A stretch of 64,000 nt of DNA from Arsenicicoccus dermatophilus (GTDB taxonomy: Bacteria; Actinomycetota; Actinomycetes; Actinomycetales; Dermatophilaceae): NCBI RefSeq assembly GCF_022568795.1, contig NZ_JAKZHU010000001.1, positions 186,001 through 250,000 of the forward strand. The letters run 5' to 3'. The number at the start of each line of letters is the position of its first letter. Position 1 is the stretch's first letter. Made by a program: the position numbers and the translations under genes. Shown here piece after piece: positions 52,580 through 62,867 of this stretch. The notes below the pieces were generated by a model. The model saw only the letters and a list, made by a program, of their open reading frames with translations. It ran no database searches and was not told the origin of the DNA.

Positions 52580-54429
52580 ATGCGCTCGCCCCGCTCTGCC
52601 CTCGTGGCCACCGGCCTCGCCGCCGCGGTCGCGGCCGCGACCGGTCTCGTGCCGACGGCGACAGCGGTTGCCGTCCCTCTGACGACCACCGGGCCGGCCC
52701 CCGCCGTCCCCGCCCCGGTCGACCCCGCCCCCGCCGTCCAGGTGCCCTCCAGCCCCGCCGTGGCCCCGGCCGCGGGTGCCGCGCTCACGGTGCCTGCCCC
52801 CTCCGTCACCGCCCCCGCCGCCGCGGTCGCCGCACCCGCCCTGTCGACGGGTGCCCCCACCGTCGACGTGGTCACCACCACCGTGGTGGCCGGCAAGCCC
52901 CGGCTCAGCACCACGACCGTCCCCGCCGCGCAGGCGGTGGCCGCCGTCGACCGGGCGCAGGACACGCCTGGCGCGGTGGCCGTCTCGGTCGACACCCCGG
53001 TCAAGGTCGCGGCCTACAACGACCCGCTGCGGCCCCAGAAGTGGGACCTGACCATGCTCGGCGGCGAGACCTTCCACTCCCGCGTCAGCACCACGGGCGT
53101 GACCGTCGCCGTCATCGACACCGGCGTGCAGGCCTCGCACCCGGACCTCAAGGGCACGGTGCTGTCCGGTGCGGAGTACGTCTCCGGCACCAGCCAGATG
53201 ACCGGCAACGGCCAGGTGGACCTGCAGGGCCACGGCACCCACGTCGCCGGCATCGTCGCGGCGACGGCCAACAACGCCACCGGCGTCGCGGGTCTGGCCC
53301 CGGGTGCGCGCATCCTGCCGGTCCGCGTGCTCGGCGCCGAGGGCGTGGGCTGGTCCTCGGACGTGGCCCGCGGCATCGTCTGGGCCACCGACCACGGCGC
53401 CAAGGTCATCAACATGTCCCTCGGCGGGGCCTACGACGCGAACGTCGAGAAGGCCGTGCAGTATGCCGTCGGCAAGTCCGTGGTCGTCGTCGCCGCCGGC
53501 GGCAACGAGCGCCAGGAGGGCAACCCGGTCACCTACCCCGCCAACTACGCCGGCGTCATCGGCGTGGCCGCGACCGACCGTTACCGCAACGCCGCGAGCT
53601 TCTCCAACACCGGTCGTTACGTCGACATCGCCGCGCCCGGCGTCGGCATCATGTCGACCTACCGGACCGGCACGTCGTACGGCTCCTACGTCGCCATGAG
53701 CGGCACCTCGATGGCAACCCCCAGGTCGCCGCGGTCGCGGCCGGTCTCAAGGCCGTCCGTCCCACGCTGACCTCCGCGGGCGTGCAGAGCGTCCTCGCCG
53801 CCACCGCCACGGACCTCGGTGTCGCCGGCCGCGACAACGTCTACGGCGCCGGCCTGGTCAACCCCAACCGCGCCCTGTGCTACCTCGGTGCCTGCCCGGC
53901 GGTCTTCGCCTGGTCCACCCCCTCGTGGACCCCGGTCGCCGGCACCGCCGCCCTGGCCACCGTCACCCTGCGCACCGCCAACGGCGGCGCCATCGTCAAC
54001 GCCCCGGTCTCCCTCTGCTACAAGTACGTCGACGTGGCCACCCCCTCCTGCTACGCCAAGACCTCGGACGCGGCCGGCCGGGTCGACGCGACCTTCGCCG
54101 CCCGGCGGATCACGGCCGTGACGGCGCGGTTCACGGGCAACGCCGCCGCCAAGGCCGCGAGCTCCACCGTGACCTCCCGGACGGCCTACAACCTCAAGGC
54201 CTGGACGGGCACCCGCTCGGTCTCGACGATCGTCTGGCCCCGCCAGACCACCGTGGACCTGGTGCGCTACGACGCCACCCGCCGCGTGTGGTCGCTGTCG
54301 CGCCGCCTGACCACCACGTCCTCCGGCTCCGCGACCTTCACCGGCGTGGCCCCCGGCACCTACCGGGTCACCACGCCCGGTTCCGCGATCCTCGTCGCCA
54401 CCTCCACGGGTTCCCTGGTGGTGCGCTGA
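52580..54429 (+). pseudogene. Secreted subtilase (S8), single-base frameshift in catalytic-Ser region
   Basis: Signal peptide (about 1-30), Pro/Ala/Val-rich stretch, then S8 domain with Asp180 (VAVIDTGV), His218 (GHGTHVAGI) and Ser377 (GTSMATP). Frame is lost at C5 (53718-53722), directly after GTSMATP: frame 0 soon stops, but the next frame continues QVAAVAAGLKAVRPTL, the normal end of an S8 domain, then an Ig-like C-terminal domain to 54429. One C is missing (C6 expected). Repaired length about 616 residues. Because all catalytic residues are intact, a sequencing error is likely. Confidence 0.85.
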
Positions 54430-54533
54430 GGGTCGACAGGTGGGTCCGGGGGCGAGCTCCCGGGCCGACGGCACCGCGAGCGGGTCGCCCCGGGGCAGAC
54501 GGGGCGGCCCGCTTCGTCATACCCCTGGCGTGA

Positions 54534-54878
54534 TCAGGGGCGGCGCAGCGGCGGCAGGGGCTCGCCGATCGGCGTGCCGGGGGAGTCCAGGTTGAGCACC
54601 CGGGCGTGCAGGTGGGGCCGCTGCTGGAGGGCGGCCCGCAGCGCGCGGTGCAGCCCGTCCTCCAGATAGCTCTCGCCGTGCCAGTGCACGACGTGGGCGA
54701 ACAGGTCGCCGTAGAACGTCGAGTCCTGCGACAGCAGCTGGTGCAGGTCCAGGGTGGTGCGCGTGGTCACGAGCTGGTCGAGACGCACGAGGGTCGGGGG
54801 GATCTGCGCCCAGTCGCGCGGCGCGGTGACACCGTGCTCGGGATACGGCCGGTCCTCGCCCACTCGCCTGAAGATCAC
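54534..54878 (-). CDS. Conserved actinobacterial protein with DGLHR motif
   Basis: 114 residues. MIFRRVGEDRPYPEHGVTAPRDWAQIPPTLVRLDQLVTTRTTLDLHQLL resembles a small family common in actinobacteria; YLEDGLHRALRAALQQRPHLHARVL contains a DGLHR motif like the ParB/sulfiredoxin DGxHR site. No assigned function. GTG or ATG upstream not needed; ATG 54878 is the natural start. The gap to the HerA-type gene (102 bases) is divergent. Confidence 0.68.
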   Translation of the reverse strand: MIFRRVGEDRPYPEHGVTAPRDWAQIPPTLVRLDQLVTTRTTLDLHQLLSQDSTFYGDLFAHVVHWHGESYLEDGLHRALRAALQQRPHLHARVLNLDSPGTPIGEPLPPLRRP

Positions 54879-54980
54879 GCGTGCACTCTAGGCCCCCCGC
54901 CTGCGGCTGCACCGGGAGCATGCCGACAAGCCCCGGCGAGCGTGCTGACGTGAGGGATCCGCGCGTCTAGAGTCACCACC

Positions 54981-56522
54981 GTGACCGACAGCACCGCTCA
55001 GATCGACGCCATCCGCCAGGGTTATGCCTTCGACGGGGCCGCCCTCGAGCTCGGCGCCGCCGTGGCCGACGGCCAGGCCCACCCCGAGGCCCCCGTCCGG
55101 ATCCCCCTGTCGGTGATGAACCGGCACGGTCTCGTCGCCGGCGCGACCGGCACCGGCAAGACCAAGACCCTGCAGCTCATGGCCGAGCAGCTCTCGCACG
55201 GCGGGGTGCCGGTCTTCGTCGCCGACATCAAGGGCGACCTGTCCGGGCTGGCCACGGCCGGTCAGGGCAGCGACAAGGTGCAGGCCCGGGCGACCGACGT
55301 CGGCCAGACCTGGGAGGGGGCGGGCTTCCCGACGCAGCTGTTCTCCCTGGGCGGGCAGGGCAAGGGCATCCCGCTGCGCGCGTCGGTCACGTCCTTCGGC
55401 CCGACGCTGCTCGCCAAGGTGCTGGGCCTGAACGCCACCCAGGAGTCCAGCCTGGGGCTGATCTTCCACTACGCCGACTCCAAGGGTCTGCTCCTCGACG
55501 ACCTCAAGGACCTGCGCGAGGTCATCACCCATCTCACGAGCGACGAGGGCAAGGCCGAGCTCAAGGCCGTGGGCGGGCTGTCCACGGCGACGGCCGGGGT
55601 GATCCTGCGCGAGCTGGTGACCTTCCAGAACCAGGGCGCCGACGCGTTCTTCGGGCTGCCCGAGTGCGACACCAGCGACTTCCTGCAGGTCGCCGCGGAC
55701 GGGCGCGGGACGATCTCCTGCCTGGAGCTGCCGGCGGTGCAGGACCGGCCGCAGCTGTTCTCGACCTTCCTGATGTGGCTGCTGGCCGACCTCTTCCACG
55801 ACCTGCCGGAGGTCGGCGACGTCGACAAGCCCAAGCTGGTGTTCTTCTTCGACGAGGCGCACCTGTTGTTCGACGGCGCGTCCAAGGCCTTCCTCGGCTC
55901 CATCGAGCAGACCGTCCGGCTCATCCGCTCCAAGGGTGTCGGCGTCTTCTTCGTCACCCAGTCGCCCCAGGACGTGCCCTCGGGCGTCCTCGGCCAGCTC
56001 GGCAACCACGTGCAGCATGCGCTGCGTGCCTTCACCCCCGACGACGCGAAGGCGCTCAGGGCCGCGGTCAAGACCTATCCGAGGTCCGGCTACGACCTGG
56101 AGCAGCTGCTCACCCAGCTCGGCACCGGCGAGGCGATCGTCACGGTGCTGTCCGAGACCGGTGCGCCGACCCCGGTGGCATGGACCCGGATGCGGGCGCC
56201 CCAGTCGCTCATGGGCCCGAGCGACCCGGCGACGCTGGACCAGCTCATCGCGACCTCGCCCCTGGCGGCGAAGTACGCCCAGGCCCAGGACCGCGAGTCG
56301 GCGTACGAGAAGCTCACGGCCCAGGAGGCCGCCGCCCCGGCGCCCGAGACCAAGGCTCCGGAGCGCCATGCCAAGACCAGGCAGGAGAGCGCGAAGGAGG
56401 ACCCGGGCCTGTTCCAGCAGGTGGTGCAGTCCTCGGCGTTCAGGTCGATGATGCGCTCCGCCGGCACCCAGATCGGCCGCGAGATCACCCGGTCGATCTT
56501 CGGGACCGCCCGTCGGCGCTGA
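54981..56522 (+). CDS. HerA-like ATPase (DUF853/YjgR)
   Basis: 513 residues. P-loop ATPase of the HerA-FtsK clan: Walker A GATGTGKTKTLQ, Walker B FFFDEAHLLF, sensor TQSPQDVP. N-terminal VRIPLSVMNRHGLVAG and the domain DUF853 are typical of YjgR. Possibly a DNA translocase/helicase; role unproven. Soluble. The C-terminus is a charged low-complexity linker then a small helical segment. GTG start; monocistronic, followed by a serine tRNA 76 bases on. Confidence 0.9.
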   Translation: MTDSTAQIDAIRQGYAFDGAALELGAAVADGQAHPEAPVRIPLSVMNRHGLVAGATGTGKTKTLQLMAEQLSHGGVPVFVADIKGDLSGLATAGQGSDKVQARATDVGQTWEGAGFPTQLFSLGGQGKGIPLRASVTSFGPTLLAKVLGLNATQESSLGLIFHYADSKGLLLDDLKDLREVITHLTSDEGKAELKAVGGLSTATAGVILRELVTFQNQGADAFFGLPECDTSDFLQVAADGRGTISCLELPAVQDRPQLFSTFLMWLLADLFHDLPEVGDVDKPKLVFFFDEAHLLFDGASKAFLGSIEQTVRLIRSKGVGVFFVTQSPQDVPSGVLGQLGNHVQHALRAFTPDDAKALRAAVKTYPRSGYDLEQLLTQLGTGEAIVTVLSETGAPTPVAWTRMRAPQSLMGPSDPATLDQLIATSPLAAKYAQAQDRESAYEKLTAQEAAAPAPETKAPERHAKTRQESAKEDPGLFQQVVQSSAFRSMMRSAGTQIGREITRSIFGTARRR

Positions 56523-56598
56523 GGCGGGTGAACGCCCGCTGACGGGCAGGTGACCGACGGATTGGGACCCAGGGCCCAGATCCGGTAAGGTCTCCTGC

Positions 56599-56686
56599 GG
56601 AGGATTCGCATAGTGGCCTAGTGCGCACGATTGGAAATCGTGTTGGGATAAAACCCTCGGGGGTTCAAATCCCCCATCCTCCGCCA
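56599..56686 (+). tRNA. tRNA-Ser(GGA)
   Basis: Acceptor GGAGGAT/ATCCTCC, anticodon stem CACGA/TCGTG with loop TTGGAAA (anticodon GGA), long variable arm, T loop TTCAAAT, G discriminator, then CCA. Confidence 0.96.
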
Positions 56687-56690
56687 CGAG

Positions 56691-56720
56691 CAAGGCCCCG
56701 CACCACGGTGCGGGGCCTTG
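56691..56720 (+). terminator. Terminator after tRNA-Ser(GGA)
   Basis: CAAGGCCCCGCACC (56691-56704) pairs with GGTGCGGGGCCTTG (56707-56720). The rest of the gap up to fbiC (56721-56927) holds no gene. Confidence 0.85.
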
Positions 56721-56927
56721 CTGCATGTCCGAAGCGGGCGGGCCCGGCTCGACGGTCAACCTCACCACCCCCCTCGGCGCGGTGCTCCCGTCGCCGCGGT
56801 GCTGCTGGTGCTGGCCTCGGTCGTCCTGCCCTTCCTCGTGGACGGATCGGCGGGTCCGTCGCGCAGGGGCACGCGGGTGCGACCAGACCACCATGTCGTG
56901 GAGGCGTCAGGCGGACGTGGTCATCGG

Positions 56928-59483
56928 CTAGGCATACGTCGTGGTGCGCGCGCGCAGCGGTCGTCCGATGCCGTCGGTGATCTCCCGGAGCTCTGCGACC
57001 GTCTTGGCCGACCCGTGCTCGGAGCCGGCCATGCGGCTGATGGTCTCCTCCATCAGGGTGCCGCCGAGGTCGTCGGCGCCGCCGGTGAGCATGAGGCGGG
57101 TGCCGTCGACGCCGAGCTTGACCCACGAGGTCTGCACGTGGTCGATGCGCCCGTGCAGCAGGATCCGCGCGACGGCGTGCACGGCCCGGTTGTCCCGCAG
57201 GGTCGGCCCGGGGCGGGCGATCCCGGCGAGGTAGACCGGCGCGTTGGTGTGCACGAACGGCAGCGGCACGAACTCCGTGAACCCGCCGGTGCGGTCCTGC
57301 AGGGCGGCGAGGGTGCGCAGGTGCCCGACCCAGTGCCGGGGGTGGTCGACGTGGCCGTACATCATCGTCGAGGAGCTGGGGATCCCGAGCTCGTGGGCGG
57401 TCTGGACGATCTCGAGCCACTGGGCGGTGGGCAGCTTGCCCTTGGTGAGCACCCAGCGGACCTCGTCGTCGAGGATCTCGGCCGCGGTGCCGGGGATCGA
57501 GTCGAGCCCGGCGTCCTTGACCTCCTGCAGCCAGGCGCGTGGCGACTGCCCGGCCTTGGCGGCGGCGGTGGCGATCTCCATGGGGGAGAAGGCGTGCACG
57601 TGGATGTCGGGGGCGGCGGCCTTGATGGTGCGCACGATCGCGGCGTAGTCGCCGGGGCGCAGGTCGGGGCTGATCCCGCCCTGCAGGCAGACCTCGGTGG
57701 CGCCCAGCGCCGCGGCCTCGGTCACCCGCTGCGCGATGTCGTCGAGGCTGAGCGTGAACGCGTCGGCGTCGGTCTTGCGCTGGGCGAAGGCGCAGAACCG
57801 GCACCCGACGTAGCAGACGTTGGTGAAGTTGATGTTGCGGTTGACGACATAGGTCACCGGGTCGCCCACGACCTGTCGCCGCAGGGCGTCGGCGAGGCGG
57901 GTGACCTGCTCGAGGTCGTCCCCGTCGCAGGTCAGCAGCGCGAGGTAGTCCTCGTCGGACAGGCCGGCCGGGTCCGCCTCGGCGCGGGCGAGCGCGGCCC
58001 GGGCCTCGGTGGGGCGGACGACCTGCGGGCCGTATGCCGGGGAAGCAGCCTCATCACCCGCGTCGCGAGCTCCCTCGTGGTCACCTGCGGCCGTCGCGGA
58101 GCGCCCGGCCGCTGCCGCCCGCTCGCCGACGGCTGCCCAGTCGCCGTACACCTCGTCGAAGTCGCTGCGGCGATCCCCGGTGCGGCCGGTGGTGTCGATG
58201 GACCGGTGCAGGTCGGTCCGACCCCCGCTCGTGAGACCGCCGTCGGGCTCCTGCCAGGTCAGACCCCGGGGTCGGGCGTCCTCCCGGGCCAGGCCGGTCG
58301 TCTCGTCGGCGAGCGCCCGCACGTGAGGGTGCAGCCGCGGGTCGAGCCACGGCCGGTCCTGCTGCAGCGCCCCGCGGACATAGCGGGGGTGCGCGGTGAG
58401 GCGCTCGCGCAGGTGCAGCCCGGCCCGCGCGGTGGCGGCGCGGAGCACCTCGACCTCGGGCCAGGGGCGCTCGGGGTTGACGTGGTCGGGGGTGACGGGG
58501 GAGACCCCGCCCCAGTCGTCCACCCCGGCGGCGAGCAGCCGCTCGCAGTCGGCGATCTCGCTGAGGTTGGGCGGTGCCTGCACGGTGGTCGAGGGGCCGA
58601 GCAGCAGTCGGGTGACCGCGATGGTGGCGAGATGGTCCTCCAGGTCGGCGTCCGGCGCCGCCCTCATGGCGGTATCCTCCTTGGCCCGGAAGTTCTGGAC
58701 GATCACCTCCTGCACGTGGTGGTGCTCGCGGGCCAGGCGCCGGATCGCCAGGATCGACTCGACCCGGTCGGCGGGCGTCTCGCCGATGCCGACGAGGATG
58801 CCGGTGGTGAAGGGGATGCCGATGCGGCCCGCGTCCTCGATCACCCGCAGGCGCACGGCCGGGTCCTTGTCCGGGGAGCCGAAGTGGGGGCCGCCCGGCT
58901 CGGTCAGGGCCGTGGCGGTGGACTCGAGCATCAGCCCCATCGACGGGGCGACCGGACGCAGGCGCTGCAGCTCCGACCAGGACAGGACGCCGGGGTTGAG
59001 GTGGGGGAGCAGGCCGGTCTCCTCGAGCACCAGGATCGCCATGGCCCGCACGTAGGCGAGGGTGTCGTCGTAGCCCTTGCTGTCCAGCCACTCCCGGGCC
59101 GTGGGCCAGCGTTCCTCGGGCCGGTCTCCGAGGGTGAACAACGCCTCCTTGCAGCCCTGCTCGGCCCCCGTGCGGGCGATGACGAGGACCTCGTCGGGGG
59201 ACAGGTAGGGGGCCTCGACCCGCCCCGGGGTCGTCGCGAAGGTGCAGTAGTGGCACCGGTCGCGGCACAGCCGGGTGAGCGGGACAAAGACCTTGCGGGA
59301 CCAGGTGACGGTGCGCGGGCGCCCGGCCTGCTCCATGGCCGCGTCGCGCACCCGGGTCGCCGCGGCGCACAGGGTCTCCAGGTCTGCCCCGCGTGCGCCG
59401 AGCAGCACCTCCGCCTCGGCGGCGTCCAGGGCCTTGCCGTCGCGGGCCCGGGCGAGGGCTCGTCGCATCGCGTGCTCCGTCAT
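56928..59483 (-). CDS. fbiC: F0 synthase FbiC (CofG-CofH fusion)
   Basis: Makes the deazaflavin chromophore F0 of coenzyme F420 from tyrosine and a pyrimidine precursor. 851 residues, the length of actinobacterial FbiC. Two radical-SAM halves: the N-terminal CofG-like half has [10 protein letters not shown] (CX3CX2C) and the C-terminal CofH-like half [10 protein letters not shown]. Other features: [33 protein letters not shown]. Start MTEHAMRR at 59483; earlier Met codons lack support. Expected to feed the F420-type oxidoreductase at the window end. Separate from dnaX, on the opposite strand. Confidence 0.97.
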   Translation of the reverse strand: MTEHAMRRALARARDGKALDAAEAEVLLGARGADLETLCAAATRVRDAAMEQAGRPRTVTWSRKVFVPLTRLCRDRCHYCTFATTPGRVEAPYLSPDEVLVIARTGAEQGCKEALFTLGDRPEERWPTAREWLDSKGYDDTLAYVRAMAILVLEETGLLPHLNPGVLSWSELQRLRPVAPSMGLMLESTATALTEPGGPHFGSPDKDPAVRLRVIEDAGRIGIPFTTGILVGIGETPADRVESILAIRRLAREHHHVQEVIVQNFRAKEDTAMRAAPDADLEDHLATIAVTRLLLGPSTTVQAPPNLSEIADCERLLAAGVDDWGGVSPVTPDHVNPERPWPEVEVLRAATARAGLHLRERLTAHPRYVRGALQQDRPWLDPRLHPHVRALADETTGLAREDARPRGLTWQEPDGGLTSGGRTDLHRSIDTTGRTGDRRSDFDEVYGDWAAVGERAAAAGRSATAAGDHEGARDAGDEAASPAYGPQVVRPTEARAALARAEADPAGLSDEDYLALLTCDGDDLEQVTRLADALRRQVVGDPVTYVVNRNINFTNVCYVGCRFCAFAQRKTDADAFTLSLDDIAQRVTEAAALGATEVCLQGGISPDLRPGDYAAIVRTIKAAAPDIHVHAFSPMEIATAAAKAGQSPRAWLQEVKDAGLDSIPGTAAEILDDEVRWVLTKGKLPTAQWLEIVQTAHELGIPSSSTMMYGHVDHPRHWVGHLRTLAALQDRTGGFTEFVPLPFVHTNAPVYLAGIARPGPTLRDNRAVHAVARILLHGRIDHVQTSWVKLGVDGTRLMLTGGADDLGGTLMEETISRMAGSEHGSAKTVAELREITDGIGRPLRARTTTYA

Positions 59484-59579
59484 GGGGCGCAGGCTATGCC
59501 TGATCGCCGACATACCCCTCGGACCGATCACGGACGGATCGGTGATTGGGACCGGACGGCCCCGCTGTCATACGATGAG

Positions 59580-59674
59580 GGTCGGCCCCCCGCGTGGTGG
59601 TACCTCTCCCAACTCCCCCAGGGCAGGAATGCAGCAAGGGTAAGAGAGCTCTTCCAGGTGCGTGGGGGGTCCTC
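59580..59674 (+). ncRNA. ffs: Small (4.5S-type) signal recognition particle RNA
   Basis: The long terminal stem (CCCCCCGCG with CGTGGGGGG, allowing mismatches) and the conserved apical region CAGGAATGCAGCAAGGG with the GGAA loop and AGCA asymmetry are typical of actinobacterial small SRP RNA. Location just upstream of dnaX is the usual one. A weak promoter candidate is TTGGGA (59546-59551) with TACGAT (59571-59576). Ends are approximate. Confidence 0.88.
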
Positions 59675-59739
59675 TCATGCCCGGGCAGGGACGCACGGCT
59701 CGGAGCGAGTCGCGGATCCGATGCCGCGCAGGACGCTTC

Positions 59740-59779
59740 GCGCGGCGCGCCGGGACCACCTGGCGCGGCGCGCCGGGAC
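59740..59779 (+). repeat. Direct repeat between SRP RNA and dnaX
   Basis: A 17-base GC-rich unit (GCGCGGCGCGCCGGGAC) occurs at 59740-59756 and 59763-59779. No gene spans it; role unclear. Confidence 0.6.
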
Positions 59780-59819
59780 GCCGTACCCCTTGTCGGACCT
59801 GGCGACTAGGGTCGGTCCC

Positions 59820-62806
59820 GTGAGCACAGCCCTCTACCGCCGCTACCGTCCCGAGACATATGCCGATGTCATCGGGCAGGAGCACGTGACCGAGCCGTTG
59901 AGGCAGGCCCTGCGCAACGGCCGCGTCAACCACGCCTACCTGTTCAGCGGCCCGCGAGGGTGCGGCAAGACCACCTCGGCGCGGATCCTGGCGCGCTGCC
60001 TCAACTGCGAGCAGGGGCCCACGGACACCCCGTGCGGCGAGTGCGAGTCCTGCGTGGCCCTGGCTCGCGGGGGTGCGGGCTCGGTCGACGTCATCGAGAT
60101 CGACGCGGCCTCCCACGGCGGCGTGGACGACGCCCGCGACCTGCGGGAGAAGGCCGCCTACGGGCCGGCCCGCTCGCGCTACAAGATCTACATCATCGAC
60201 GAGGCGCACATGGTGACGCCGCAGGGCTTCAACGCGCTGCTCAAGATCGTCGAGGAGCCGCCCGAGCACGTGAAGTTCGTCTTCGCGACCACCGAGCCGG
60301 ACAAGGTCATCGGCACGATCCGCTCGCGCACCCACCACTATCCCTTCCGGCTGGTGCCGCCCGCTCGCCTGACCGACTACCTCCAGCAGCTGTGCGACGC
60401 CGAGGGCGTGCAGGTGGCGCCCGGTGTCCTGTCCTTCGTGGTGCGCGCGGGGGGCGGCTCGGTGCGTGACTCGCTGTCGGTGCTCGACCAGCTCATGGCC
60501 GGCGCGGGCGAGGAGGGGCTGACCTACGAGCGGGCCGCGGCCCTGCTGGGCTTCACCGAGGTCGAGCTCCTCGACGCGACCGTGGACGCCCTCGCCGCCG
60601 TGGACGGGGCTGCGGTCTTCCGCCAGGTCGACCGGGTCATCGAGTCCGGCCAGGACCCGCGTCGCTTCCTGGAGGACCTGCTCGAGCGGCTGCGCGACCT
60701 GATCGTGGTGCTCGCCACCGAGGACGGCGCCGCCGCGGTGCTGCGCGGGGTGCCCGAGGACCAGCTGGAGCGGATGCGCGGGCAGGCCGGGGCGTTCGGC
60801 GCCGGGGGTCTGGCGCGAGCCGCCGACGTGGTCAACACCGGCCTGACCGAGATGACCGGCACCACCTCCCCCGCCTGCAGCTCGAGCTGATCTGCGCCCG
60901 GCTGCTGCTGCCCGGCGCGGTGGGGGAGCAGGGCTACGCCGCCCGTCTCGACCGGCTCGAGCGGCGGATGGAGCTGGGTGCTGCGAGCAGCGGTCCGGCG
61001 TATGCCGGAAGCCAGGCCACCTCCGCGCCGCCGTCCCCGGGTGCCCCGCCCGGGGGTGCCGCGGTGGGTCCGGGGGCCCCGGCAGGTGGTGCCGGTGGCC
61101 CGGGCTCGCCGAGGTCCGCGGCGTCGCCCGCGGCCCCGGACCTCGCGCCCGCCGACGCGGCGCCCCTGCGCGAAGGACAGGTGGACGGCACCCACGAGCG
61201 GGCGGCCCAGGAAGCGGTCCGGCCCACCGGCGGGGTCCTCGACCCCCAGGAGGGTTCGGTGCCGGCGGCGGGTGGTCCCGGTCCGGTGGAGCGGGAGGCG
61301 GTGCAGCAGCGCGGCATCGACCAGCGGGCCGCACGACCCGACGTCGGTGCCGTCCCCCACGGCGCCGCCGGCGGTGTCCCGCACGGCGGTTCGCCCCAGG
61401 GCGGAGCTGCCGGCGGTCCGGCGCCGGGTGCAGGTGCCTCGGGTGCAGGCGCGCCCGCTCGGGCCCCGAGGCGGCAACCCCCGGCCGGACCTGCGGGGTC
61501 GGCCCCGGGCGGAGCAGCACCGGCCCCGGCAGGCGGGCCTGCCCCGGGCGGCGTGGACGCGGACATGCTCCGGCGGGCCTGGCCCGACGTCCTGGCCAGG
61601 GTGTTCAAGGAGAAGCGTGTGACCTGGACGATGCTCTCCGAGCACGCCCAGGTCATGGACTTCGACGGGCGCACCGTCCGGCTCGGGATCAACAACCCCG
61701 GCGTAGCCCGCAACTTCTCGACCAGCAAGGTCCACCCCGAGGTGGTCCGCCAGGCCCTCATCGACGTGCTCGGGGTGGACGCCAGGATCGAGGGCGTCCC
61801 GCTCGCCTCCCACGCCGCCGAGGCGCCCCGGCAGTCGGCCCACCCCGCGGTCCCGCCCCGGCCGGGCGGGCCCCGCGGTGGCGGCGACGGCTCCCAGCAG
61901 TCCTCCGGGGCCGCCACCCCTGAATCCTCCGGCCCTGGGGCTTCCGGCTCCGGGGCCACCGACGGCGGGGCGTCCCGCCCCGCCGCGCCGGGCCCCGTCA
62001 GGACCGGCCCGGGGGCCGACGGTCCCGGGCCTGGTGGACCGGCGCCGGTCGGCGGCGAGAGCGCGGGCCACGCGCCCCATGGCGACGGACCGTCCGGGCC
62101 CCCCGCCCCGTCGGTCGAGGCCTCGGCAGCGGGCGGCGCGGTCCCGCGCGGCGGTGCGCCGACCCGGGCGCAGGCTCCGCAGGCAGGGCCTGCGGGCGGG
62201 TCGGGTCGGGCCGTGCCCTCCCAGGCGATGCGCGACGCCCTCGGGGTGACCGACGTCGGGGGCGGCAGCTCCGGGAGCGGCTGGGCAGCGGGGGCTCCCG
62301 TGCCCGACTGGGCGGCCCCGGCTCCGGCCGGTCCCGAGGGAGCGGGCGGCCCCGAGAGCGCACCAGGTCCCGAGTGGGCGTCCGGCCCTAGGGGGGCGGC
62401 GCCTGCCGAGCGGGCTCCGGTCGCGAGCAGCACCGCTGCTGCTGCCGGCGCAGACTCGGCCTCCGGTCTTGCGCCGTCCGGGCGCGCGGGTGACCCCGCG
62501 GCACCCACCGGCATACCTGGAGGAAGCCGCACCCCGCAGCCCCCGACCGGGGACGCGCCCTGGCCGCGCGACGAGGACGAGCCCGTCGACGAGGAGACGG
62601 TGCCGCCGGAGGACGACGGCCTGTCGCCCTTCCAGCGGGCGATGCGCCGCGCCCAGGCGGAGTCCCCGCGGGTGCAGGTCCGGCACGTGGTGTCCGACGA
62701 CGACGTGTCGCAGGACGACGAGTCGATCGACGAGGGCGGCTCGGCAGGACCGGCCGTGATCGCTAGTGTCCTCGGGGGGACGATCATCTCCGACACCCGG
62801 CGCTGA
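59820..62806 (+). CDS. dnaX: DNA polymerase III subunits gamma/tau, frameshifted in this sequence
   Basis: Clamp-loader ATPase. Residues 1-350: MSTALYRRYRPETYADVIGQEHV, Walker A GPRGCGKTTSA, zinc motif CLNCEQGP...CGECESC, Walker B IIDEAHM, sensor region TTEPDKVIGTIRSR. At C5 60868-60872 the frame shifts: after TEMTGTTSP the current frame stops at 60890, while the next frame resumes LQLELICARLLLPG as expected, continuing through a very long Gly/Pro/Ala linker (about 60960-62800) and a tau C-terminus (VDADMLRRAWPDVLARVFKEKRVTW). An expected C6 reads C5. Essential gene, so either a sequencing error or -1 frameshifting. GTG start. Total about 995 residues. Confidence 0.9.
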
Positions 62807-62867
62807 CGCGCCCGCCGCCTGCCCACCCCTTCGCCCTGCCTCGCCCCACCGACGCCACGAGGTCGCC

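Noticed and set aside
56718-59819. The long in-frame upstream extension of dnaX
   Set aside because: It runs through fbiC antisense and the SRP RNA; GTG 59820 is where DnaX homology begins.
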